Shown in pieces: positions 34,141 through 42,705 of a DNA stretch of 64,000 nt. A program made the position numbers and the translations under genes. The notes under the pieces are model-generated. The model searched no databases, was not told the DNA's origin, and saw only the letters and a list, made by a program, of their open reading frames with translations. The stretch is from Caballeronia cordobensis. GTDB lineage: Bacteria; Pseudomonadota; Gammaproteobacteria; Burkholderiales; Burkholderiaceae. The stretch spans positions 248,001-312,000 of the forward strand of contig NZ_FCNY02000010.1 in the NCBI RefSeq assembly GCF_001544575.2, in the 5' to 3' direction. Numbering within the stretch: the stretch's first letter is position 1; the number at the start of each line of letters is the position of its first letter.

Positions 34141-34905
34141 ATGGCGGGACGACTCGAAGGGAAGGTGGCTGTCATAACCGGAATTGGCAGCGGCATGGGA
34201 CGCGCTGCGGCGATTCTATTCGCTGCAGAAGGGGCGAAAGTGGTGGGATGCGACATCGACGAGGAGAGCGGCAGTGCGACGATCGATTCGATTCGCGAAG
34301 CTGGAGGGATCGCTGTGGCGCTTGCTCCCTGCGACCCATCCGAAGCGGATCAGGCTCAGGCGCTGATTGACTCCGCCGTGGCAAGTTATGGTGCCATCGA
34401 CATCGTCTACAACAACGCTGCAAAGGTGCACTTCGCGCCCATCGAAGAGATGACTATCGAGATGTGGCGTGGCACGATGAAGGGCGAACTCGATATAGTG
34501 TTCAACGTGTGCAAGGCCGCGTGGGGACACCTCAAGGAGCGGGGCGGGTCGATCATCAATTGTGGATCGGTATCCGGGAAAATGGCCTATGAGGTGCTTC
34601 CCGCCCTTGCACACTCCGCGGGCAAGGGCGGGGTCATTGCAATGACGCGTCACCTGGCCATGGAAGGCGGCAAACATGGCATTCGGGTAAACAGTATTTC
34701 ACCTGGGCTCGTGAGAACCGCGGCTACCGCTGCACTCATGGAAAACCCTGCATGGTTCGAGCCCATGAAACGCAAGCTGATGTTGAATGGACGTGTCGGA
34801 ACGCCGGAGGACGTCGCGTATTGCGCGCTGTACCTCGCCAGCGACGAAGCCGGCTGGGTCACGGGCGCCGACTTCGCTATCGACGGCGGTACTACTGCAT
34901 GGTGA
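34141..34905 (+). CDS. SDR-family oxidoreductase with His at the catalytic Tyr position
   Basis: A 254-residue short-chain dehydrogenase. The cofactor motif is ITGIGSGMGRAAAILF, the NNAG motif appears as YNNAAKVHFAP, and Ser lies in INCGSVSGKMA. At the normal YxxxK site the sequence reads ALAHSAGKGGVIAMTRHLA: the Lys is kept but Tyr is His. Some SDR subgroups share this change, so it may be functional rather than broken. GGAGGAGATTGAG precedes the ATG. It stands alone, divergent from the FAH/extradiol pair. Substrate unknown. Confidence 0.85.
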   Translation: MAGRLEGKVAVITGIGSGMGRAAAILFAAEGAKVVGCDIDEESGSATIDSIREAGGIAVALAPCDPSEADQAQALIDSAVASYGAIDIVYNNAAKVHFAPIEEMTIEMWRGTMKGELDIVFNVCKAAWGHLKERGGSIINCGSVSGKMAYEVLPALAHSAGKGGVIAMTRHLAMEGGKHGIRVNSISPGLVRTAATAALMENPAWFEPMKRKLMLNGRVGTPEDVAYCALYLASDEAGWVTGADFAIDGGTTAW

Positions 34906-35671
34906 TGTGCCGCCCGTCGCATCCTTCTTACGGTTGTCGCCCTGCGATCCGGTGTGCGGTCCGAAGCGGCGATCGCGATCGAAGATCGAAAATCGCCGCG
35001 GTGCTGACTCGCGGTATCACATCTTCTATCGGGACACGATTCGCGACGCCTTTAACGAACGGGACGTCGCCGCGTCCGCATTCAAGCGGCTGTAACGGAA
35101 CGATCCGCTGAATGTGCCGGTCGCTTGAGAAGAGTCATGCGGCGGCGGCGCCGCGCTGATGAGCTGCTCTGGACGCGCAGCGAGCGGGCGTCTTGCTGGA
35201 CGGCGCAGTCTCGTGTCATCTGTCGGCAATCCGCCCGCATTCGCTGCGGGCGGCCGTCGACTTCATCCAGCGGGCCGTGGCGGTGGTCTGATAGAAGCGC
35301 TTCTTGTTACCCGCCGTGATTGACACGCCGTCGAGCTTGCTGAGTTCGTCGACCGTGTGGCAGATCAAGCGGCCATCAAAGCCACCCACGGCATGAGTGG
35401 CACGGACCGTGTCACGTATGCGATCAACTATCCCTATAAGCGGATCATCTTGGTTCACATGCTGCCGCGCGCCGTCCCGCGCCTTTGTGCCTAACACGAC
35501 AAGACGTCTTGAGCGCTTGCCTCGGCAGCACGATCGTCGACGTGCCCACCACTCGCCCCGATGCGGCAGGCGCGCTGGACGGTGAGCGAAGGCTTAACCA
35601 ACGGAGGCACAATCGTCGGCAGTCTGAGTATGACCATCAGCACGACGCGCTCGATGGTGCCAGCCATCGAC
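34906..35671. other. Region of gene remnants
   Basis: About 770 bases without an intact recognisable gene. Several short stretches have coding-like composition on both strands. Examples are a plus-strand piece ending FNERDVAASAFKRL near 35095 and a minus-strand piece (about 35216-35497) containing VDELSKLDGVSITAGNKKRF. I cannot assign families. Together with the broken cynT and extended cynS next door, this looks like decayed or rearranged DNA rather than a simple spacer. Confidence 0.4.
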
Positions 35672-35788
35672 GTCATCGCCCAGATTGCCAACGTCAAGAC
35701 TCATCCCTCCGTGCGGCTCGGGACAGAGCAAGGCGGCCTCGCGATCCATGGCTGGGTCTCGACGGGGGATCCCGTTTCGATGTCATAG
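35672..35788 (+). pseudogene. Carbonic anhydrase C-terminal fragment
   Basis: Reads VIAQIANVKTHPSVRL, then AIHGWV, which matches the C-terminal part of CynT-type beta-carbonic anhydrases. No N-terminal part is present on this strand; the broken cynT lies about 0.6 kb away on the opposite strand. The fragment overlaps the antisense of the cynS extension. It suggests an inversion or a second decayed copy. Confidence 0.6.
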
Positions 35789-36371
35789 TCGAGAGAGCCA
35801 ACGCATTCCTAAAAGCCTCACGTTCTCGTGCCGCATTAGGTCGAACCCGATATCGCAAACGGCGTGCGGCTAGCTCGCGCTTCGTGGCCAAGTATTCGTG
35901 AGCTCGGAACGGCTTCGTAAGATATTTCCCGTCCAGTGTGATCACCGCCCGGTGGCCGCCTTCCGAATCGTCAACCTTCTTGATGTCGAGCTTGAAGTTG
36001 ATCGCACTGATGATGCCGTCGCCGAATTCTTCATGTACCAGAGCCTTTAGCGTCGAGCCATAGACCTGCACCATTTCGTAGAAGCGGTAGATCGTCGGGT
36101 CGGTGGGTGCGCCGCCCGGAATGCTGCCACGCATCGGAATCGTCTGCAGGGCGCGCGCCGCGTCCGAGTCGAGACCGAGCCTGTCGGCCACGACTCTTGC
36201 CGCATCCGCCGGCAGGGGATGCTGTCCGAAAAGCGCGGCGGTCACGAAGGCAATGCTGAGTCCGGTGCCTTCCGTGAGTTGCCTGAAGGTTAGGTTCTTC
36301 GCGATCTTGGCGTCGATGATTGCGTCGGACAGCGTTGCACGCGCGTTCTGACGATACTGGGACTGACTCAT
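35694..36371 (-). CDS. cynS: Cyanate hydratase with abnormal C-terminal extension
   Basis: The first 155 residues match cyanase, which converts cyanate and bicarbonate to ammonia and CO2. The N-terminal helical domain is followed by PTDPTIYRFYEMVQVYGST, with active-site Arg96 and Glu99, and by Ser122 in GIISAINFKLD. Cyanases normally end at GKYLPTKPF. Here the sequence reads GKYLTKPF, lacks one residue, and continues through a CGA codon where a stop (TGA) is expected. This adds about 70 Arg-rich residues encoded by unrelated DNA. GGAG precedes the ATG. It lies after the broken cynT. The core is intact, but stability and decamer assembly may be affected. Confidence 0.85.
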   Translation of the reverse strand: MSQSQYRQNARATLSDAIIDAKIAKNLTFRQLTEGTGLSIAFVTAALFGQHPLPADAARVVADRLGLDSDAARALQTIPMRGSIPGGAPTDPTIYRFYEMVQVYGSTLKALVHEEFGDGIISAINFKLDIKKVDDSEGGHRAVITLDGKYLTKPFRAHEYLATKRELAARRLRYRVRPNAAREREAFRNALALSTMTSKRDPPSRPSHGSRGRLALSRAARRDES

Positions 36372-36399
36372 GATGAATCTCCGGATGGGAAGTTAAGGT

Positions 36400-36924
36400 G
36401 CCGGTCAGGCGGCAAGCTCGCACGGGCCGGTTCTGCACACGCGTTCGGATGCTTCGAAAGTGAGACGAAACGGTTTTCGCGAATCATCGAGTCGATGCGG
36501 TCGCGTTCGCTTGAATGCTTGCGTGCTTCGTTCACCACACGCGCTGAATCCGCATACTTGAGCCAGCTCCGGACCGACGGAATGTGATCCATGCAGGCGC
36601 ATGTCGCGATTACATTCATGGCGCCGCAGTCCGAATGGCCGCAAATGACGATGTCGGTCACGCCGAGTCCCGCGACGGCATATTCGACGGTCGCGGTCAA
36701 GCCGCCCGGTTCCGGACCAAGAAGGAACGATGTTGCCGGCATCACGGATGACGAACAGGTCGCCCGGTTCACGCTGCGTCACGAGTTCGGGCACGAGCCG
36801 GCTGTTTGAACACGAGATAAACAGCGCGCGGGGATTTTGGCTCGTTGCAAGCCTCCTAAAGAGGTTGGTGCGCTGCGAGAAGGCTTCCCGCTGAAATCTG
36901 AGAAATCCGTCGATGATGTTTCAT
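36400..36924 (-). pseudogene. cynT: Broken CynT-type beta-carbonic anhydrase
   Basis: Pieces in different frames rebuild a CynT-like protein. It starts ATGAAACAT at 36924, then IDGFLRFQREAFSQRTNLFR in a shifted frame, and ISCSNSRLVPELVTQREPGD. After NIVPS a second shift (apparently 2 bases lost) leads to GPEPGGLTATVEYAVAGLG and ICGHSDCGAMNVIA. The usual CxDSR active-site Asp is Asn (CSNSR). The C-terminal end decays after KHPN, just before the cynS leader. In intact loci CynT supplies bicarbonate balance for cyanase; here it should be inactive. Confidence 0.82.
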
Positions 36925-37045
36925 CTTCACTCTGCGATTGTGAACGGTGGCTCGATGAGGCGAATGCTCGACGGTTTCGGCTGTAGTGTCCAAGACCGGC
37001 TTCTTATCCGATCTATTGGGAAGAAATACCGAAGGAGTCGCAACC

Positions 37046-37978
37046 ATGCTGCTACGACATATCCGGTATCTGCTAGCCGTAGCGGAGCATCGCAATTTCA
37101 CGCGCGCCGCGCAGGCCCTGCACGTATCTCAGCCCACGCTCTCGCAGCAGATCCGACAACTCGAAGAAGCCCTCGGCGCTCTCTTGCTGGATCGGACTGT
37201 GCGTCCTATTCGCCTGACCGACGCAGGGGAGGCCTATGTCAGCCATGCGCGGCGTGCGCTGCAGCAACTTGAGTTCGGCAAGCGCGCCATTTCCGATGTT
37301 CAGGACCTCAGCCGCGGCGTTCTGCGCATCGCGGCAACCCCAACCTTCACCGCTTACTTCGTCGGACCGTTGATTGAGGCATTCAACCGTCTGCATCCGA
37401 AAATCATGTTGAGCTTCACGGAGATGCCACAAGATCGGATGGAGGCCCTGCTTTCCGACGACCCGCTCGACGTCGGAATCGCATTCGACACGGTCTCGAA
37501 TGAGGAAATCGAGCCGCAGGTACTTTTCGTCGAGGAACTTGCGCTGATGATCGGCAAGGCGCATCCCCGAGCAAGACGGCAGCTTCGCATGACGCTCAAC
37601 GAACTCAAGGAGGAGCCGCTGATCTTGTTGAACGGAGAATTCGCGACGCGCCGATACATCGACCGTTATTTCCACGAGAACGGGGTGGCACCGCGGCTTG
37701 CAATGGAAGTCAATTCGATCAGCGCCGCGATTGAAGTCGTCAGCCGCAGTGCGCTTGCGACGCCGCGTCCAGCCGCAATCACGCGTGAGCATCGAGGGCT
37801 GTGCAGCGTCCAGCTTGAGCCGGCACTGCCGCAGCGGACGGCCGCGCAGCTGCTTCGCAAGAGTGGGTACAGGAGCGCGGCGACACGGGCTTTCGTGGCT
37901 TTATCGCTGCTGCAAAGCGATGCCGAGCGTGCCGCTGGGAAGCGGGTCAAGCGGAGCAAACGTCCTACCACCGAGTGA
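37046..37978 (+). CDS. cynR: LysR-type cyanate regulator CynR
   Basis: A 310-residue LysR protein. HTH region: LLRHIRYLLAVAEHRNFTRA, then ALHVSQPTLSQQIRQLEE. The effector domain follows (RGVLRIAATPTFTAYFVGPL; LNGEFATRRYIDRYF; EVNSISAAIEVVSR), closely following known CynR proteins. AAGGAG is before the ATG at 37046; the frame upstream is not similar. It is divergent from the cynT-cynS genes, the usual arrangement for cyanate-induced activation. It appears intact although its target cynT is broken. The C-terminal tail is Lys/Arg-rich. Confidence 0.9.
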   Translation: MLLRHIRYLLAVAEHRNFTRAAQALHVSQPTLSQQIRQLEEALGALLLDRTVRPIRLTDAGEAYVSHARRALQQLEFGKRAISDVQDLSRGVLRIAATPTFTAYFVGPLIEAFNRLHPKIMLSFTEMPQDRMEALLSDDPLDVGIAFDTVSNEEIEPQVLFVEELALMIGKAHPRARRQLRMTLNELKEEPLILLNGEFATRRYIDRYFHENGVAPRLAMEVNSISAAIEVVSRSALATPRPAAITREHRGLCSVQLEPALPQRTAAQLLRKSGYRSAATRAFVALSLLQSDAERAAGKRVKRSKRPTTE

Positions 37979-38087
37979 GGTCTTGCATCTTCTGGCGGTT
38001 GGTTCGACGTTTGGCGACAATGCGACGAAGGTGTCAGGCGGATTCGAACGCCGACGATTAACAAATGCTTTAAGCAAACTGCTTTTC

Positions 38088-38110
38088 GCATACAATCTTC
38101 CGAATGTATG
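38088..38110. promoter_or_regulatory. Candidate MocR operator (CATACA-N10-TGTATG)
   Basis: Inverted repeat at 38089-38110 overlapping the first possible ATG of the MocR gene. Its left arm GCATACAATC (38088-38097) recurs at 39954-39963, and the related TTGTATG occurs at 40095-40100 and 40106-40112 upstream of the solute-binding-protein gene. Suggests autoregulation and control of the downstream operon. Confidence 0.45.
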
Positions 38111-39516
38111 TATTGAGAGCGATGATGATCAAGCGGTGGGTTCCGGATATCAAAGCGCGTAAGGGTCCAATCTATCAGCGCATTGCTGATGCGATGGCCG
38201 CCGACATCTCGCATGGAACGCTAAATCGGGGCGACCGGCTTCCACCTCAACGAGCTCTGGCCGCGGCGATCGGGGTCGACTTTTCGACCATCAGCCGCGC
38301 CTATGCAGAGGCGCAGCGGCGCGGCCTTATCGATGCGCGAGTCGGCAGGGGCACATTTGTCCGTCATTTGCGCGACCGAGCGCCCACGCCGTCGTCCAGT
38401 GCATCGACGGATTTCATGGTGAACTCGCCGCCCAATGTGTTCGAGGGCGAGGCGGGCAATACTCTCTGGAACGAGGTGTCAAGGGCAACGGTCGCACTCG
38501 ATGCCAAGGCATTCATGCGGTATCAGCCACCGGCGGGAACGATCCACGACCGCGACGTGGGCGCGCAATGGCTGCGCCAGCGCCTGAGCGCGGTCTCGGC
38601 GGAGCAGGTACTCGTCTGTCCAGGAACGCAATCCGCATTGCTCGTGGTCATCATGATGCTTGCTGCAAAGGACGACGTCCTGTGCGTCGAAAACCTCACT
38701 TATCCTGGCATCATTCTCATCGCGCGCTATCTTGGGATCCGCCTGGTAGGTGTCGAAATGGACGATCAGGGCGCTATTCCGGAATCTGTGGACAAGGTGT
38801 GCAAGGAACATCGGGTGAAGGCGTTCTATTGTATGCCGACCTTGCACAATCCCACCACGCGGAGCATGTCGCTGAAACGCAGGATGGCGATTGCGAGCGT
38901 GCTGTCACGCCATCGCGTTTCGCTGATCGAGGATGACAACTATTGGCCGCTTCTCGCTGAGAGCGGCAACGAGTTGCCGCCGCTTTCGAGTTTCTTGCCC
39001 GACCAGTCTTTCTATCTTTCGGGGCTCTCCAAATGTCTCACGCCGGCGCTGCGAATTGCCTATCTGGCGACGCCGGAAAAGTCTTTCGCCGAGCGTGCTG
39101 CTGTCATTTTGCGCGCGACCGCGTCGATGGCGTCACCTCTGAGCGCTGCGTTAGCAACCCGATGGATCGAAGATGGCACCGCGTCAACCTTACTTGCCGC
39201 AATATGCCAAGAGGTCGCAGCGCGGCAGTCGTTGGCGCGGGACATTTTGCCCGAACAGACGAAACACACGGACTTGCGAGCATTCCACACCTGGTTGGTA
39301 CTGCCGAAAATCTGGACCCGAGCGGCTTTCGCCGAGCGGCTTCGAGCTGACGGCATCAACATCGCCTTGAGCGATGCTTTTTGCGTCGGCGTAGCAGAGG
39401 AGGCCGTGCGCCTCTCATTGGGTGGGCCGCCCACCATCGGCGACCTGAAGTTCGGGCTCGAAAAGATCGCATCGCTGCTCCGCTCTGACCTATCTGAGCC
39501 CAGCGTGATCGTGTGA
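38104..39516 (+). CDS. MocR-type (GntR HTH + aminotransferase-like) transcriptional regulator
   Basis: A 470-residue PLP-dependent regulator. The N-terminal GntR HTH covers about 15-85 (PIYQRIADAMAADISHGTL; AIGVDFSTISRAYAEAQRRG). The C-terminal domain is a fold-type I aminotransferase, with FYCMPTLHNPTTR and the PLP-binding Lys in SGLSKCLTPALRIAYL. MocR members sense amino acids or amines; known ones include GabR, PdxR and the ectoine regulator EnuR. Starts at 38122 or 38125 are as likely as 38104. It precedes a cassette with an EctC-like protein, so an EnuR-like role is an attractive but unproven idea. Confidence 0.88.
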   Translation: MYVLRAMMIKRWVPDIKARKGPIYQRIADAMAADISHGTLNRGDRLPPQRALAAAIGVDFSTISRAYAEAQRRGLIDARVGRGTFVRHLRDRAPTPSSSASTDFMVNSPPNVFEGEAGNTLWNEVSRATVALDAKAFMRYQPPAGTIHDRDVGAQWLRQRLSAVSAEQVLVCPGTQSALLVVIMMLAAKDDVLCVENLTYPGIILIARYLGIRLVGVEMDDQGAIPESVDKVCKEHRVKAFYCMPTLHNPTTRSMSLKRRMAIASVLSRHRVSLIEDDNYWPLLAESGNELPPLSSFLPDQSFYLSGLSKCLTPALRIAYLATPEKSFAERAAVILRATASMASPLSAALATRWIEDGTASTLLAAICQEVAARQSLARDILPEQTKHTDLRAFHTWLVLPKIWTRAAFAERLRADGINIALSDAFCVGVAEEAVRLSLGGPPTIGDLKFGLEKIASLLRSDLSEPSVIV

Positions 39517-40165
39517 GCTCTGCGTGCTGCGAGTACGCCGGCCTCGCCGGCCTCGCCGGATGCGCCAGTCGTTACCGAAGCAGTTCGGCTGCAGTCGTCC
39601 TTTTGAGACGAAGATGCCGAGCGGTCGAAGCGAGACCGATACGCCTTTGTTCGACCGTTCGACCCGCTGCGATACGGCCGACACTGCCGCCGTATCGCCC
39701 CCCGATTCAGTTCCGACCCGTTGCATGCTGGCACGGCAATGGACGTCTTCTCACGTTAGTTTGAAGCCGACCGCCCTCAGTGTTTGTAACCACTGGCCCG
39801 CACCCTTTGAAGGATTGCTATCCCTCAGCGGATTGCACTCATCATGGGCGATGCGACCTAAGAATCTAAGACGCATATCCGGAGGAGCGCCCGGTACACC
39901 GATCCCTAGATTCTGCGAACACGTTTCTCATAGCGTTCGTTCCCAGCGTGGCTGCATACAATCGTTTCAATGTCTGCATCTCGCAATCTGCAAGAGACAG
40001 GCGTCCTCTTGTCCATATCGCCGGGTGTGCTTTCTAACTATTATGAAAATGGTTGCCTAGCCGAAGCTTTGCCAGCATCATCACGTCATGCCATTGTATG
40101 TATCTTTGTATGCGTACAAGTGCCAGTTAACCAAACAACCGACGCTGGATGGATGGGAGCGAGCA
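39517..40165. promoter_or_regulatory. Long intergenic region upstream of the solute-binding-protein gene
   Basis: Nearly 650 bases with no recognisable gene; short frames present lack family similarity. It contains GCATACAATC at 39954-39963 and the TTGTATG-type repeats at 40095-40112, including TTGTA-TGCG-TACAA at 40107-40120. These resemble the motif at the MocR gene start and may be operator sites. The first part holds short GGCCTCGCC direct repeats (39540-39560). Confidence 0.4.
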
Positions 40166-41311
40166 ATGAGGGCTATAACGGGTTTTATTGGCGGTGCGTT
40201 GTCGCTGACGCTGGCGCTCGCGCCGATTGCGGGGCGGGCCGACGATGCGATCGTCAAGATCGGCTTTGCGGCGCCGCTTACCGGGCCGTCCGCGGCCGAC
40301 GGCAAGGAAATGGAAAACGCCGCGCGGCTGGCGGTCGAAGATGCGAATTCACGCCATCCGACGCTCAAGGGAAAGGCGGTTCGATTCGAACTCGAACCGC
40401 AAGACGATCAAGGCGATCCTCGCATCGCTTCGCAGATTGCCCAGCGATTCGCCGACATCGGAGTGTCGGGCGTTGTAGGGCACTTCAATTCCACCTGTAG
40501 CATCGCCGCTGCGAGAACGTACTCGGCAGCCAACATTGCCCAGGTCAGTCCAAGTTCGACTAGCGCGTCTTATACGCAGCAGGGCTACAAGACGACCTTC
40601 AGGGTGGTGGGTCACGATGCCGTAGCCGGCGCGACGCTCGGCAACTATCTGGTCGATCAGCTGAAGGCCAAGCGAATCGCGATCATCGACGATCAGACTG
40701 ACTTCGGGCGAGGCCTCGCCGACCGGGTCGAGGCGACCCTGCGCGAGCGCCACGCGAACGTTGTGGCGCATGAATATGTGACCGATAAGACCATCGACTT
40801 TAGCGCCGTGCTCACTAAGCTGCGCGCCAAGAACCCCGATGTCATTGTCTTCGGCGGCTTCGACGCGCAGGCGGCTCAGGTGGTAAGACGGATGCGCAGT
40901 TTGGGTCTGACGGCGACGCTCGTCGGCGAGGGGTTCAACAACGAGATCTTTCTTGACCTTGCCAAAGGCGAGGGAGAGGGTTCGCTGGCCGTTCAGCCCG
41001 GTATACCGTTTTCGCAGATGCCCGGACTGGACTTCGTCAATCGTTATCGCACGCGCTTCGGTACGAGTCTGAAAGGCTTCCAGGGGCCGTATGCCTACGA
41101 CGCCGCGTCGGTGATCATCGAAGCGGTGCTTAAGGCTCAGTCGAAGGATCCGGCCAAAGTGCTGGCTGCTGTCGCCGACAGCAGCATCAAAGGCGCCACC
41201 GGACCTATCGCATTCGATGCACGCGGCGATCTGGCCAGCGCTCCATACACGCTCTACAAGCTAGAAGGAAAAGACTGGCGCGACATCGACGTGATCCGGG
41301 CGAAGCAATGA
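40166..41311 (+). CDS. ABC transporter solute-binding protein, branched-chain amino acid (LivJ) type
   Basis: A 381-residue periplasmic binding protein. The signal peptide (residues 1-24, ending GRADD) is followed by AIVKIGFAAPLTGPSAADGKE, the standard LivJ-type opening. NSTCSIAAARTYSAANIAQVS and a type I periplasmic fold follow. GGGAG precedes the ATG at 40166. No permease or ATPase gene is next to it, so it must use a transporter encoded elsewhere. In this block (amidase, EctC, DUF2817) it may bind an amide, an amino-acid derivative or a compatible-solute-related compound; this is inference. Confidence 0.88.
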   Translation: MRAITGFIGGALSLTLALAPIAGRADDAIVKIGFAAPLTGPSAADGKEMENAARLAVEDANSRHPTLKGKAVRFELEPQDDQGDPRIASQIAQRFADIGVSGVVGHFNSTCSIAAARTYSAANIAQVSPSSTSASYTQQGYKTTFRVVGHDAVAGATLGNYLVDQLKAKRIAIIDDQTDFGRGLADRVEATLRERHANVVAHEYVTDKTIDFSAVLTKLRAKNPDVIVFGGFDAQAAQVVRRMRSLGLTATLVGEGFNNEIFLDLAKGEGEGSLAVQPGIPFSQMPGLDFVNRYRTRFGTSLKGFQGPYAYDAASVIIEAVLKAQSKDPAKVLAAVADSSIKGATGPIAFDARGDLASAPYTLYKLEGKDWRDIDVIRAKQ

Positions 41312-41372
41312 CATGCAGGCTTAATGCGTTGGCAAGCGAAGTAAGGTCTCGCACGCGGGAGGGCTGAGACAG

Positions 41373-42677
41373 ATGTCGGGCGAATCGAGGGTCGAGCAAA
41401 GCCGAGCGGTTTCGTTGGCATTCAGTGGGCTGGACAAAGTGTTCCTGCGCACGCGATTCGATGCCGCTGCAGCCGATGCCATCGCGACTGACCAGGCAGT
41501 CGCATCCGGCGCAAGCCTCCCGCTGAACGGACTGATTCTGGCCGTGAAGGCGTGCTTCGATGTCGCCGGATGGGTCACCGACGCGGCTTCGGCCGTTCTA
41601 TCGGACCAGCCCGAAGCGACGCGCGATGCTCCGGTCGTTGCTGGGCTGCGCGCCGCCGGTGCAACACTGGTGGCGCACACTAACATGACCGAATTCGCCT
41701 TCGGCGCTCTTGGCATCAACAACACCACGGGCACGCCGGTTACTCCGCTCGATGCGCATGGAGAACGTGTTGCCGGCGGATCGACTTCCGGCGGCGCCGT
41801 TGCAGTTGCAAGAGGTTTTGCGGACATTGCGCTCGGTACCGACACGAGCGGTTCGATCAGGATTCCGGCGGCGTTTTGCGGGATCGTAGGCTTCAAGCCT
41901 TCGACGAATGTTATCTCAACGCAAGGGTGCATTCCGCTGTCGACCACCTTCGATGCGCCAGGCTTCATTGCCCGCGATGTAAGCACCATTGTCAGGGTGG
42001 TAGAGGCGTTGAAACTTTACAGGACACCCGTCGTGCGGGTTCGGCCGACGAGGCAGCTTGAAGGGATCCGGCTGGCTCTGCCCGTGGATTTCGCACTGAC
42101 TGGTTGCGATCCGACTGTCGTCGCAGCGTTTGAAGCGTGTGTCAATCGCCTTGCCAGCCTTGGTGCTTCGATCGTCGAGACCGACTTCATGGACCTTAGA
42201 GCGCCGTCGCGTATTGCCGCCGAAAGCGGGATCATTGTGGCGGACGCCTTCGCATGGCACGAACCGTGGATTCGTACGCGACTGGCGCGTTACGACCCGC
42301 TCGTCGGGCCCAGGATATTGCGCGGTGAATCGATTCCGGCTTATCGATACCTGAAGGGCGCGGCAGCGCTCAAGCACGAAGCCAATGTGTTTGACGCAGA
42401 AATGGCGCGCTACGATGCTCTGTTGACCCCGACAGTGCCCATTGTTCCGCCTCGGATCGCAGACGTGACCGCGGACGAGATCGAGTATCTGCGTGTGAAC
42501 GCGCTATCTTTCAGTCTCACCGAGCTGGCGAATCGCCTTGACGCGCCGAGCATCGCCATGCAGTTCGATCCGGCCAGGCCGCGACCGTTCGGGCTGATGC
42601 TCACTGGACGCCGCCATCGCGACATCGATCTGCTCTCCGTGGCGCGCCGAGTCGAGGCGGCGCTGTCGAAACCTTAA
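41373..42677 (+). CDS. Amidase-signature family hydrolase
   Basis: A 434-residue amidase. The Ser-Ser-Lys catalytic set is visible: Lys in LILAVKACFDV, Ser in GGSTSGGAVAVA, and the nucleophile Ser in GTDTSGSIRIPAAF. Length matches GatA/AtzF-type members. The enzyme hydrolyses an amide bond; the substrate is unknown. It follows the solute-binding-protein gene by 61 nt and precedes the EctC-like gene by 28 nt, so it probably acts on the imported compound or on its product. Confidence 0.88.
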   Translation: MSGESRVEQSRAVSLAFSGLDKVFLRTRFDAAAADAIATDQAVASGASLPLNGLILAVKACFDVAGWVTDAASAVLSDQPEATRDAPVVAGLRAAGATLVAHTNMTEFAFGALGINNTTGTPVTPLDAHGERVAGGSTSGGAVAVARGFADIALGTDTSGSIRIPAAFCGIVGFKPSTNVISTQGCIPLSTTFDAPGFIARDVSTIVRVVEALKLYRTPVVRVRPTRQLEGIRLALPVDFALTGCDPTVVAAFEACVNRLASLGASIVETDFMDLRAPSRIAAESGIIVADAFAWHEPWIRTRLARYDPLVGPRILRGESIPAYRYLKGAAALKHEANVFDAEMARYDALLTPTVPIVPPRIADVTADEIEYLRVNALSFSLTELANRLDAPSIAMQFDPARPRPFGLMLTGRRHRDIDLLSVARRVEAALSKP

Positions 42678-42705
42678 TGCGAGATCCATCGAAGAGGAAA
42701 CAGAA

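Noticed and set aside
38104..38125. Choice of MocR start
   Set aside because: Not rejected as a gene, but I could not decide between ATGs at 38104, 38122 and 38125; ribosome sites are weak for all.
39540..39560. Short GGCCTCGCC direct repeats, first read as a possible repeat array
   Set aside because: Only two to three short copies with no regular spacing; not a CRISPR array or a known repeat family.
39524..40060. Open frame of 178 codons in the gap after the MocR gene
   Set aside because: No family similarity, no ribosome site, and amino-acid composition unlike the real genes; treated as intergenic.
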